Of a stretch of 64,000 nt of DNA, positions 18,335 to 26,025 are shown piece after piece. The notes below the pieces were generated by a model. That model saw nothing but the letters and a program-made list of their open reading frames with translations, searched no databases and was not told the DNA's origin. The DNA lies in the NCBI GenBank assembly GCA_016718655.1, contig JADKCV010000001.1, forward strand, positions 62,001 through 126,000, read 5' to 3'. The DNA comes from Flavobacteriales bacterium (GTDB lineage: Bacteria > Bacteroidota > Bacteroidia > Flavobacteriales_F > PHOS-HE28). Position 1 is the first letter of the stretch. Every line of letters begins with the position of its first letter. A program made the position numbers and the translations under genes.

Positions 18335-19099
18335 TTACATCTCCCCGATCGCGGTCACCAAGGCATCCATGGCGGCTACATTGGCAGGGCCACCACCCAT
18401 GGCAACGCTGTTGGTAACGAGGTTCAGGCTTTGAAGAACCATGGCCATATCCACTTTGGCGTTCAGTGTCGCAGTGCCACCTGCGGTCACATCGGCATGG
18501 ATGTGGACCATCGCTTCACGGGCCATGGCGTCCGTGGCGCAGTGGTAGGTGAATACACCGTCCGTCGCATCATCGAAGTCGCCATCGCCGTTGGTGTCCA
18601 CATGTCCTTCCATGTTCAGGAACTTGTAGCCAGCGGTCGGATTCCAGCTCCAGTGCATCTCGGGGATGTTCAAAGGGGCTTCAGCCAAGGTCGGGTCAGC
18701 ATGGTTCGTTTCGCTGTCGAGGCCTAGCGTGAACTCCGCTTCGTGGACGTGACCCGGGTTGATGGCCCCCAGCGTGAAGGTGTTGCTCGCGGCACTGGCA
18801 TCCACAAGCAGATAGGTGTCGTGGAAGTGGGCGACCTCTGCAGCCGCATCATCCAGCAGATGGATGTTGGAAGCGTAGAACTTCACCTTGTCGAAACGGA
18901 TGTTGTTACCCGCACCATCCTGATAGGTGTTGTTCAGGTCGAACGCGTTGGTACCGTGCATGAAGGTGAAGGCCATCCTCACGGTCCCGGTGGTCGGGGT
19001 CGGCGTGGGAGTAGGTGCAGGTGCTTCCTCCTCATCCTTCTTGCAGGCTGCGAGGGACAGACCGATCAGGGCCAATAGGCTGAACTTGTTCATGTTCAT
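18335..19099 (-). CDS. MbnP-family metal-binding lipoprotein
   Basis: A 254-residue lipoprotein (lipobox LSLAAC, then KKDEEE and a Pro/Thr linker) with an MbnP-like domain. Features are FDKVKFYASNIHLLDD, the HFHDTYLLVD strand, EMHWSWNPTAGYKFLNMEGH, and many His residues including HVHEAEF and MVHIHADV. MbnP proteins occur with copper or methanobactin functions and with MbnH di-heme partners, though no MbnH is seen here. It is the last gene of a three-gene minus-strand run with a beta-barrel protein and a Cys-rich small protein, suggesting periplasmic metal handling. Confidence 0.85.
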   Translation of the reverse strand: MNMNKFSLLALIGLSLAACKKDEEEAPAPTPTPTPTTGTVRMAFTFMHGTNAFDLNNTYQDGAGNNIRFDKVKFYASNIHLLDDAAAEVAHFHDTYLLVDASAASNTFTLGAINPGHVHEAEFTLGLDSETNHADPTLAEAPLNIPEMHWSWNPTAGYKFLNMEGHVDTNGDGDFDDATDGVFTYHCATDAMAREAMVHIHADVTAGGTATLNAKVDMAMVLQSLNLVTNSVAMGGGPANVAAMDALVTAIGEM

Positions 19100-19114
19100 T
19101 GGAACGTTTGGTTG

Positions 19115-20077
19115 TTAGTTCTTGTTTGCGAGGTTGTATGTGATGCCCGTAACGAAGCGCATCCGGTTGGGGACCATCAGGTCACCGAGCTGCCAGGCCA
19201 CCGCATGTTGGTAGGTCAGGTTCAGCATCCAGTTGCGCCACCACACGCGGGAGCCAGCGTGGGCGAAGAGGGTTGAACTGCCGGTGCCCTGCTGGATGAC
19301 ATCCAGCTCGGCATCCCTTCCGGCCCATTCGTGATACGCCCCCAGGGAGGGGATGAACTTCAGCTTTCCCTTGGCCAGGTCCCAGCGGCGGAAGAGTTCC
19401 ACCGTGGAGCTGAGGCCGTGACCCAGGCGATAAGCGTTGCTATTCGTGCCGTTGTAACGGCCCACCACGGTCGTGCCAAAGCCGTTCCGGCCCCGGCGCA
19501 CCATGTATTCCGCGCTGGCAAGGAGATCCCAGGTGCCTGTGCCCGGCTGCAGGTCCTCGGCCACCACGGTCTCCCGGTAGGTGAGGTCGCTACGGCCCAC
19601 CGGCAACTTGGCACCGGCACCCAGCATCAGGCGGTGCACGGTCCGTTCGTCCGTGGTGGTGCACTTGGTATTGGCCACGAGGTATCGGCCCAGGAGGAGC
19701 GGATCACCCAGCCCATAGACATCGGTGCCGATGTATCCATTCACCGCGCGGTAGTTGTTCACCGCAGGCACGGAAACGAGCAGGGCGAAACGCTCGGCCA
19801 GCCAGAGGTCGGCACGGAGCTCGAGCCCCTGGTACACCTCGCGGTAGTGGTCACTGCCTGTGAGGGTGATGCCCTCATTGCCGTGACCACCGTGCTTGGC
19901 GGGATCCAGGGCCGTTCCCGACCAGGTGAGCGTACCCTCCATGAGGCGTGCGCGCCAGAGGAGGGAGATCGAACTGGTGCGATCGTGTGGTTGGATCCCG
20001 AGGAAGATCCCGCACACATCGCACGCCATGCTTGGAGCGACCGACAAGGTCAGCACCAAGGCTGCAAGCCATTTCAT
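19115..20077 (-). CDS. Outer-membrane beta-barrel protein with Cys pair, MbnP-linked
   Basis: 320 residues: signal peptide (AALVLTLSVAPSMA), then CDVCGIFLGIQPHDRTSSIS at the mature N terminus, a CxxC that could bind metal or form a disulfide. The rest alternates strands (LELRADLWLAERFALLVSVP, LMLGAGAKLPVGRSD, WMLNLTYQHAVAWQLGD) and ends RFVTGITYNL, as in transporter-like barrels. It ends 15 bases before the MbnP gene. I infer a channel or sensor for the ion handled by the MbnP protein; no family name is certain. Confidence 0.65.
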   Translation of the reverse strand: MKWLAALVLTLSVAPSMACDVCGIFLGIQPHDRTSSISLLWRARLMEGTLTWSGTALDPAKHGGHGNEGITLTGSDHYREVYQGLELRADLWLAERFALLVSVPAVNNYRAVNGYIGTDVYGLGDPLLLGRYLVANTKCTTTDERTVHRLMLGAGAKLPVGRSDLTYRETVVAEDLQPGTGTWDLLASAEYMVRRGRNGFGTTVVGRYNGTNSNAYRLGHGLSSTVELFRRWDLAKGKLKFIPSLGAYHEWAGRDAELDVIQQGTGSSTLFAHAGSRVWWRNWMLNLTYQHAVAWQLGDLMVPNRMRFVTGITYNLANKN

Positions 20078-20156
20078 GGTTGAAGTATTCAGGCCCGCGC
20101 AAAGCGGACCAGGTGAAGGTCAATGCCCGCGTCCGCTAGGGAGGCAGGCTGTCCGT

Positions 20157-20534
20157 TCACGCCGCCCAAGGGACGCCGTCGGGAACCGGCAGCGCACGGT
20201 GGAGCACGGCGGCCGCGTAAGCGGGTAGATCCCGGTCGGTGGCACTTGGCGGGACCAATAACACCGCGCTGCCTAAAGGCACTTGTGGTTCGAAGCGGAG
20301 TTCCACCCGCTCCATGGGAAAGGGTGCATCGGCCTGATGCTCCAAGGCACGGAAGCGCTTGGACAGTTGGCAGTCGCCGTGGCAGGTGCGCATATCCTCC
20401 ACTACATCCCGCTGCACGCACAACTCGCGGGCGATGCGCTCCTGGTCGACCTTGAAGTCGATCAGGACCATGGTCGGTGCCGCCATCATCGTGATGATGA
20501 CCGCCAAGACCAAGAGCACAGGCATGCGCTGCAT
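20157..20534 (-). CDS. Small membrane-anchored Cys-rich protein (CxGxC type)
   Basis: A 125-residue protein with one N-terminal hydrophobic segment (residues 5-25) and a conserved-looking block: IARELCVQRD (Cys39) then CHGDCQLSKR (Cys51, Cys55). I recall a widespread Bacteroidota family with CVNRD and C-x-G-K-C motifs next to copper or MbnP genes; function unknown. The spacing of Cys suggests metal binding. First gene of the run leading to the barrel and MbnP. The ATG at 20534 lies only 5 bases after a -7 box, so the ATG at 20525 (MPVLLVLAV) is also plausible. Confidence 0.65.
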   Translation of the reverse strand: MQRMPVLLVLAVIITMMAAPTMVLIDFKVDQERIARELCVQRDVVEDMRTCHGDCQLSKRFRALEHQADAPFPMERVELRFEPQVPLGSAVLLVPPSATDRDLPAYAAAVLHRALPVPDGVPWAA

Positions 20535-20539
20535 CGGGT

Positions 20540-20547
20540 CAAATGTA
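20540..20547 (-). promoter_or_regulatory. -7 promoter box TACATTTG of the MbnP run
   Basis: On the minus strand TACATTTG matches TAnnTTTG and ends 5 bases before the first ATG of the Cys-rich gene. Transcription would begin at or near that ATG, giving a leaderless message or use of the next ATG. Confidence 0.55.
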
Positions 20548-20620
20548 GGGTCATCCCGACTTGTACACCCTGCCGATCGCTTTGCGCACTGCCCGATTAC
20601 CTTTCCGGCCTTTCCCTACC

Positions 20621-21640
20621 ATGCACGCCGGACGACGATTCACCCTGCGCGAGGTCTTGAAGTGGACCCGCCGCGACATCTACTGGTTCCTCTTCTTGTC
20701 CTTGGTCCCCACTGTGCTTTATGCGGTGTTGGGATGGACCTGGCTCACCATCCCCTGGGTGCCTATCGCTCTGGTCGGCACTGCGGTGGCGTTCGTAACA
20801 GGCTTCAAGAACAATGCTTCCTACGACAGGCTTTGGGAGGCGCGCCAGATCTACGGGGCCATTGTGAACACGAGCCGGGCGTGGGGGATCATGGTGATGG
20901 ACTTCGTGACCACCAAACATGCGCCGAGCACGGTCGATGCGGAGGGGTTGAAGGCGGTGCATACGCGGCTCATCCATCGCCACATCGCGTGGATGCATGC
21001 CTTACGGTTCCAGTTGCGCCAGCCGCGGGTATGGGAGCACATGATCAAAGTGTACAACCGCGAATACCGCCAATGGTACACGGTGGACGAGGTGGAGAAC
21101 AAGGTGGAGGACGCATTGGCGGGATTGGTCCCTGCCGTCGAGCTCGGTTCAGTGCTGGGCAAGAGCAATCCGGCGGCACAGCTGTTGGCCGCACAATCCA
21201 AGGACCTACGCACCCTGCTGGACCAGGGCTTGATCGAGGACTTCCGGCACATGGAATTGGAGAAGCTGATCGTGGACCTGTATGCGCAACAAGGCAAATG
21301 CGAACGGATCAAGAACTTCCCCTACCCTCGGCAATTCGCCACGTTGAACCTGATGTTCACGCGTTTGTTCATCAACCTTGTGCCGTTCGGCATGCTGGGC
21401 GAATTCGCCAAGTTGGGCGATGGCTACATCTGGCTCACCATCCCGTTCAGTGCGCTGGTGGCCTGGGTGTTCAACATGATGGAGCGCATCGGCGAGAGCA
21501 CGGAGAACCCCTTCGAAGGCAGTGCGAACGACGTACCGATCACGGCCATCACACGCACCATTGAGATCGACCTCCGCGAGATGCTGGATGAACACGACAT
21601 TCCAGCGCCGCTGAAGCCGCAGAACAACATCCTGATGTGA
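20621..21640 (+). CDS. Bestrophin-like family ion channel
   Basis: 339 residues of the bestrophin/RFP-TM (YneE-like) family, which forms pentameric anion or cation channels. Diagnostic stretches: a hydrophobic block after residue 20 (IYWFLFLSLVPTVLYAVLG), FKNNASYDRLWEARQIYGAI at about residues 65-84, PYPRQFATLNLMFTRLFINL in the middle, and MMERIGESTENPFEG near the end (the conserved E-NPF loop). Ion selectivity cannot be told. I chose the ATG at 20621; the upstream in-frame start at 20561 adds a non-conserved extension. Its stop abuts the convergent epimerase stop, forming TGATCA. Confidence 0.93.
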   Translation: MHAGRRFTLREVLKWTRRDIYWFLFLSLVPTVLYAVLGWTWLTIPWVPIALVGTAVAFVTGFKNNASYDRLWEARQIYGAIVNTSRAWGIMVMDFVTTKHAPSTVDAEGLKAVHTRLIHRHIAWMHALRFQLRQPRVWEHMIKVYNREYRQWYTVDEVENKVEDALAGLVPAVELGSVLGKSNPAAQLLAAQSKDLRTLLDQGLIEDFRHMELEKLIVDLYAQQGKCERIKNFPYPRQFATLNLMFTRLFINLVPFGMLGEFAKLGDGYIWLTIPFSALVAWVFNMMERIGESTENPFEGSANDVPITAITRTIEIDLREMLDEHDIPAPLKPQNNILM

Positions 21641-22744
21641 TCAGGGGACCTCGACCAGGCCGAGCAGATAGGCCGGATCGATGGACGCACCCAGCCCCTT
21701 GGTCGTGGGAAGGGTGATGGAACCTGCACTACCGTAAATGATGCCGCCGACGACGGGATCCTCGGTGAACATCAGCGGCGTATCCATGTCGCAATAACGA
21801 ACGGCATCGCTGGTCAACGCCAGGTGCGCCGCAGCGGTCCAGGCCAAGCGCGATTCCAGGAAGCCTCCGATCTGCACTTCCATTCCTGCTTGTTCAGCTA
21901 GCACGATGATCTTCTTCGCCTTGAACAGTCCGCCGCTCTTGCCGAGCTTGATGTTGAAGCGTTGACAAGCGCCGAGCGCGATCAATCGTTCGGCATCGTG
22001 GTGATCGCAACAGCTCTCATCGGCCATGATCGGTATCGGCGAGGCCTCCTTCACCCGGCGCAGCTCCATGAACTGCCAGCGCGGAATGGGCTCTTCGCAG
22101 TGTTGGATGTGGGCATCACCCAAAGCGTTCAGGACGAGGATCGCCTGTTCCGGTGTCCAGCCTTGGTTCGCATCGATCCGCAAGGGCACCTCGCTGCCGA
22201 TGGCTTCGCGGATGGCCCGGATGCGCTCGATATCCGCTTGAGCTCCTCCACCGAGCTTCACCTTGATGACCTGGAAGCCATTTCGGACAATGGCCTCCGC
22301 GTCGTCGGCCATCCGCTCCTTCGTGCCCAAGCTCACCGTATAGTCGGTGATCAATGTGCGTTCCACGGTCCCTCCGAGGGATCGGAACAGCGGTTGTCCT
22401 ACGGCTTGCGCAGCGATATCGTGGCAGGCGATGTCGAAGGCGCTTTTGATGCTGTTGTTCGCGAAGATCAAGCGGTCCATACGCGCGTGCAGGCCTTCGA
22501 TGTCGGTGGCATCATGGCCGACCAAGGCCTTGGCCAGGTGCTTTCCCACCGCCATGCACGTCTCTTGCGTTTCGCCGTTGATGGACCAGAATGGGTTGCA
22601 CTCACCCCAGCCGAGGAGGCTATCCTGTGCCGTGATGCGCACGATGACGCTTTCAACGGCCTCGAGGGCACCGAGCGAAGTGACAAAGGGCGCCTTGAGC
22701 GGGATGCGTAGGGGGAAGAGGGTGATGCGGGTGATGACGGACAT
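21641..22744 (-). CDS. Enolase-superfamily epimerase (dipeptide epimerase-like)
   Basis: 367 residues of the muconate-lactonizing subgroup. The catalytic set is complete: KVK (Lys161/Lys163), metal ligands Asp191 (RIDANQGW), Glu218 (HCEEPIP) and Asp242 (MADES), and Lys266 (NIKLGKSGG). Best known relatives are L-Ala-D/L-Glu and other dipeptide epimerases in murein recycling, but o-succinylbenzoate synthases and racemases share the frame; no menaquinone genes lie nearby. The start MSVITRITLFPLRIPL fits the family capping domain. Lies downstream of the ribosomal rpsF operon terminator. Confidence 0.82.
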   Translation of the reverse strand: MSVITRITLFPLRIPLKAPFVTSLGALEAVESVIVRITAQDSLLGWGECNPFWSINGETQETCMAVGKHLAKALVGHDATDIEGLHARMDRLIFANNSIKSAFDIACHDIAAQAVGQPLFRSLGGTVERTLITDYTVSLGTKERMADDAEAIVRNGFQVIKVKLGGGAQADIERIRAIREAIGSEVPLRIDANQGWTPEQAILVLNALGDAHIQHCEEPIPRWQFMELRRVKEASPIPIMADESCCDHHDAERLIALGACQRFNIKLGKSGGLFKAKKIIVLAEQAGMEVQIGGFLESRLAWTAAAHLALTSDAVRYCDMDTPLMFTEDPVVGGIIYGSAGSITLPTTKGLGASIDPAYLLGLVEVP

Positions 22745-22769
22745 GGAAGTGCGAAGGTGGTGAAATGAA

Positions 22770-22791
22770 GAAGGGGCCTCGCGGCCCCTTC
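22770..22791 (-). terminator. Terminator of the rpsF-rpsR-rplI operon
   Basis: A 9-bp GC-rich stem (22770-22778 with 22783-22791) and 4-base loop, followed on the minus strand by TTCATTTC. It lies 21 bases after the rplI stop and separates the ribosomal operon from the epimerase gene. Confidence 0.75.
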
Positions 22792-22812
22792 TCTCATCTT
22801 CTTGTTGGCGGA

Positions 22813-23259
22813 TCACTCTTCGATCACCTCGAACGCGATGCTGCGCACCACGTCGCGGTGGAAGGTCACTTCGGCCTCGTACTTGCCGAGTGATTTGATC
22901 GCATCACCCTTGAGCTTGATGTGCTTCCGATCCACTTCGAAGCCGAGTGCCTTGATGGCATCGGCGATCTGGATGGTGTTCACACTACCGAAGATCTTAC
23001 CGGACTCACCGGCCTTGGCACCGATCTTCAGGGTCTTGTTGACGAGTCCTTCGGCCATTTTCTCGGCTTCCGCCTTGATCTTGGCCTCTTTGTGGGCTCG
23101 TTGCTTGAGGGTCTCAGCCAATTGCTTCTTCTCGCTATCGGTGGCGCTCACAGCGAGGCCACGGGGCAGCAGGAAATTGCGGGCATACCCATCGCGCACC
23201 TTTACTACGTCGTTGGCGTAGCCCAGATGCTCCACGTCTTTCTTCAGGATCACTTCCAT
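22813..23259 (-). CDS. rplI: 50S ribosomal protein L9
   Basis: 148 residues, normal length. Two RNA-binding domains joined by a long helix: the N-terminal MEVILKKDVEHLG with GYARNFLLPRG at residues 24-34, the charged linker helix, and the C-terminal KIFGSVNTIQIADAIKALG domain. Last gene of rpsF-rpsR-rplI and followed by a strong hairpin. Confidence 0.98.
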   Translation of the reverse strand: MEVILKKDVEHLGYANDVVKVRDGYARNFLLPRGLAVSATDSEKKQLAETLKQRAHKEAKIKAEAEKMAEGLVNKTLKIGAKAGESGKIFGSVNTIQIADAIKALGFEVDRKHIKLKGDAIKSLGKYEAEVTFHRDVVRSIAFEVIEE

Positions 23260-23280
23260 GGTCGTAGCGTTGGGTCGTTC

Positions 23281-23550
23281 TTACTTGAGCATATCGGCCA
23301 CGTACGGCATCAGGGCCAGATGGCGGCTGCGCTTGATGGCTTGACCGACCTTGCGCTGATACTTCAGGCTGGTTCCGGTAAGACGACGGGGAAGGATCTT
23401 GCCTTGCTCGTTCACGAAACGGAGGAGGAAGTCGGCGTCCTTGTAGTCGATGTAGGTGATCCCCATCTTCTTGAAGCGACAGTACTTCTCCTTCTTCGTC
23501 TCGATGGCGATGGGAGTGAGATAGCGGATCTCGTTGTTCTCGGCTGCCAT
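23281..23550 (-). CDS. rpsR: 30S ribosomal protein S18
   Basis: 89 residues. Shows KKEKYCRFKKMGITYIDYKD and KILPRRLTGTSLKYQRKVGQ, typical of S18, which pairs with S6 on the small subunit platform. It follows rpsF with a 3-base gap and precedes rplI by 21 bases. Confidence 0.98.
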   Translation of the reverse strand: MAAENNEIRYLTPIAIETKKEKYCRFKKMGITYIDYKDADFLLRFVNEQGKILPRRLTGTSLKYQRKVGQAIKRSRHLALMPYVADMLK

Positions 23551-23553
23551 GGC

Positions 23554-23916
23554 TTAAGCGTTGGTGGGTTCGATGGTCTTCTTGGAAAGCTGCTTGTGGC
23601 GACGCTTTTCAGCGAAGCCCACATGGTGCTTGTCCATCACGATGGTCAGGAACCGGATCACGCGCTCATCGCGGCGGTATTCGGTCTCGAGCTTGGCAAC
23701 GAACGCAGCGTCCGCTTCGAACTCGATCAGGTGGTAGAAGCCCGTGGACTTCTTCTGGATGGGATACGCGAGCTTGCGCATCCCCCAGCTCTCTTCGTGG
23801 TGGATCTTGCCACTGCCTGCTAGGATCAGGTCTTTGAATTTTTTGACCGCCTCCTTTGTCTGATCCTCAGACAAAACGGGAGTAAGGATGAAGACGGTCT
23901 CGTACCGGTTGGTCAT
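23554..23916 (-). CDS. rpsF: 30S ribosomal protein S6
   Basis: 120 residues: MTNRYETVFILTPVLSEDQT, then EESWGMRKLAYPIQKKSTGF and the FYHLIEFEAD strand, the ferredoxin-like S6 fold that binds S18. The ATG at 23916 fits the family; the long in-frame 5' extension to 24084 has no homology to S6. First gene of the operon, with a -7 box at 23941-23948. Confidence 0.97.
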   Translation of the reverse strand: MTNRYETVFILTPVLSEDQTKEAVKKFKDLILAGSGKIHHEESWGMRKLAYPIQKKSTGFYHLIEFEADAAFVAKLETEYRRDERVIRFLTIVMDKHHVGFAEKRRHKQLSKKTIEPTNA

Positions 23917-23940
23917 GTGACGTTCGGTTGATTTGGGCCG

Positions 23941-23948
23941 CGAATGTA
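23941..23948 (-). promoter_or_regulatory. -7 promoter box TACATTCG of the rpsF operon
   Basis: On the minus strand TACATTCGCGGC, a TAnnTTCG box with a GC-rich discriminator, ends 24 bases before the rpsF ATG. The same CGCGSC extension follows the boxes of dnaX, pheT, efp and rnhB. Confidence 0.6.
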
Positions 23949-24144
23949 AGGGATCTTGCTGAACCACAGTGCCCTGTGACCCCTTGTTCGCCAACATCCA
24001 TGCCGCTGCTTCTGTTGATCTGGCGCGTTGCAGCACCTTCAAGAACAGATCCAATCCATTGACGTTCAGAGGTTCACATAGCACCTGACCAGGCCTTAGG
24101 ACCAGAAGTTCTCAACGCCTGGGAAGTAGGCCGAGGTGCCCGGT

Positions 24145-24152
24145 TATCTTCG
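24145..24152 (+). promoter_or_regulatory. -7 promoter box TATCTTCG of dnaX
   Basis: TATCTTCG followed by CGCC, ending 10 bases before the dnaX ATG at 24163. The in-frame ATG at 24136 would lie upstream of the box, so 24163 is preferred. Confidence 0.55.
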
Positions 24153-24162
24153 CGCCGCAACC

Positions 24163-25914
24163 ATGGACCAGTTCATCGTCAGCGCCAGAAAATACCGTCC
24201 GGCCACCTTCGATACGGTGGTCGGTCAGGAGGCGGTGACCGACACCCTGAAGAACGCGATCAGGAGCAACCACTTGGCACAGGCCTTCCTGTTCACGGGT
24301 CCCCGGGGGGTGGGCAAGACCACCTGCGCGCGCATCCTGGCCCGCACCATCAACTGCGAGAACCTCAACCCTGACCTGACCACCTGTGGCACGTGCGCGC
24401 CTTGCGTGACCTTCAGCGAAGGCCACAGCATGAGCATCTTCGAGCTCGACGCGGCCAGCAACAACAGTGTCGAGGACATCCGGAGTCTGATCCAACAGGT
24501 AACGATAGCACCACAGGTGGGCACCAAGAAGGTGTACATCATCGATGAGGTGCACATGTTGAGCCAAGCGGCGTTCAATGCCTTCTTGAAGACCTTGGAA
24601 GAGCCACCGAGCTACGCCATCTTCATTCTGGCCACCACCGAGAAGCACAAGATCCTACCCACCATCCTGAGCCGCTGTCAGGTGTTCGACTTCCGTCGCA
24701 TCCAGATCGCGGACATCACCCGTCACCTGGCCTCCATCGCTTCCAAGGAAGGGATCGAAGCGGAACCGCAAGCGCTGCATGTCATCGCCCAGAAAGCGGA
24801 CGGTGGGCTGCGGGACGCCCTGAGCATCTTCGACCAGCTGGTGAGCTTCACCGGACACCGGTTGAGCTACAAGGATGTGGTGCAGAACCTGAACGTGCTG
24901 GACCACGAGCACTACTTCCGGATCACCGAGAGCCTGGTGCATGGCGACATTCCTGCTGCCTTGGTCGAGTACAACGCGATCCTGCAACAGGGCTTCGATG
25001 GACACTTGTTCGTGACCGGTCTGGCGCGGCACTTACGCGACCTGTTGGTGGCCCAGGATCCGCGCACCTTGCCCTTGTTGGAAGTGAGCGAGGACCTGGC
25101 CCAACGGTACGGCGAACAAGCCCGGACCACCGATCGGGACCTGTTGGTGCGTGGGCTGGACAAGCTCGCCCAATGCGATGCCCAGTACAAGCAGAGCAAG
25201 GAACCGCGCTTGCTGGTGGAGCTGGCACTGATCCAGCTGGCCACGCACCGGAGCACTCCGGACACTGCCGCTGCACCGCCCGAACAGGCGGAAAAAAAAA
25301 ACACTGAGCGCGTCGTAAGCGTTGCTCCGTCCTCGCCCACGGTCCCGCCGGCTGCGACAACGTCGTCCCCGGTAATCCCTCCTCCAGTGCCGCAGGCCCC
25401 CGTCGCTGCAACGCCCTACCCGGAGGTGGCGCAAGCGCCACGGCGCCGCTTGGTCGGTCAAGTGAGCATCAAGGCGAGCGCGGTGGCGGTGGCAGAAGAA
25501 CCCATCGCCCCGATCGACACCGACGCTGGACCGGCACTACCGACCTCCACGAAGGAAGTGAACCCGGTACTGCTGGTAAAGGCCTGGACGGACTACGCGA
25601 TGGCCCAACGCGAACGCGGCCGAAGCAGCTTGCATGCCACCCTGAGCGCGCGCGAACCGGTGGTGCAAGGTCCGGGACGTATCACCTTCGCCATTGTGAA
25701 CGACGTGCAGGAGAACTACCTGAGGAACGAAAAACCCGAACTGCTGGGCCACCTGCGCAGGGCCTTGGGCGATCCAGGATTGGAACTGGATGTGGTGAAG
25801 GAGCAAGTGGTCGTGAAGCCGCGGTTCACCCCGGTGGACCGCTTCAAGTTGATGGCGGAGAAGAACCCGGCACTGCTGCACTTGCACGAACTGCTGAAGC
25901 TGGACCTCGGCTAA
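24163..25914 (+). CDS. dnaX: DNA polymerase III subunits gamma/tau, with A10 slippage tract
   Basis: 583-residue clamp-loader ATPase. The N-terminal AAA+ domain has Walker A GPRGVGKTT, a zinc module (Cys residues in ARTINCENLN and TTCGTCAPC), Walker B IIDEVHML and sensor 1 LATTEKHKI. Domain III runs to about residue 360, then a Pro/Ala-rich linker and a C-terminal domain (about 465-583) that should bind polymerase. A run of ten A at 25292-25301 encodes EKKN at residues 377-380, exactly at the gamma/tau boundary. One extra A (or -1 slippage) gives stop TGA at 25305-25307 (381 aa); one fewer gives TAA at 25316-25318 (384 aa). This suggests production of a short gamma form, as in Thermus and E. 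coli. Confidence 0.96.
   Translation: MDQFIVSARKYRPATFDTVVGQEAVTDTLKNAIRSNHLAQAFLFTGPRGVGKTTCARILARTINCENLNPDLTTCGTCAPCVTFSEGHSMSIFELDAASNNSVEDIRSLIQQVTIAPQVGTKKVYIIDEVHMLSQAAFNAFLKTLEEPPSYAIFILATTEKHKILPTILSRCQVFDFRRIQIADITRHLASIASKEGIEAEPQALHVIAQKADGGLRDALSIFDQLVSFTGHRLSYKDVVQNLNVLDHEHYFRITESLVHGDIPAALVEYNAILQQGFDGHLFVTGLARHLRDLLVAQDPRTLPLLEVSEDLAQRYGEQARTTDRDLLVRGLDKLAQCDAQYKQSKEPRLLVELALIQLATHRSTPDTAAAPPEQAEKKNTERVVSVAPSSPTVPPAATTSSPVIPPPVPQAPVAATPYPEVAQAPRRRLVGQVSIKASAVAVAEEPIAPIDTDAGPALPTSTKEVNPVLLVKAWTDYAMAQRERGRSSLHATLSAREPVVQGPGRITFAIVNDVQENYLRNEKPELLGHLRRALGDPGLELDVVKEQVVVKPRFTPVDRFKLMAEKNPALLHLHELLKLDLG
25292..25301 (+). promoter_or_regulatory. A10 slippery tract in dnaX
   Basis: Ten consecutive A in a GC-rich gene, read GAA-AAA-AAA-AAC in the tau frame. 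Both other frames end within eight codons. This is the position where gamma ends in other bacteria, so programmed transcriptional slippage or ribosomal frameshifting is likely. Confidence 0.6.
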
Positions 25915-25924
25915 GCCGCCTTCA

Positions 25925-25936
25925 GCGAAAATTCGC
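25925..25936. promoter_or_regulatory. Palindromic operator candidate GCGAAAATTCGC upstream of icd
   Basis: A 10-of-12 palindrome, extended to AGCGAA-AA-TTCGCT at 25924-25937, 21 bases upstream of the icd -7 box and so overlapping its -33 region. It is one base different from the palindrome at the acn promoter (18245-18256). Confidence 0.5.
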
Positions 25937-25957
25937 TAGGAATGGCCGCCTAGGAAT

Positions 25958-25965
25958 TACCTTTG
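25958..25965 (+). promoter_or_regulatory. -7 promoter box TACCTTTG of icd
   Basis: Exact TAnnTTTG box, 60 bases before the icd ATG. It lies after the dnaX stop, so icd has its own promoter with a moderately long leader. Confidence 0.7.
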
Positions 25966-26025
25966 GCCATCCGAAGAAGGGCCGATCCCTGTCCTCGGCA
26001 CACCGAACCACAAAACCCCTGTACG

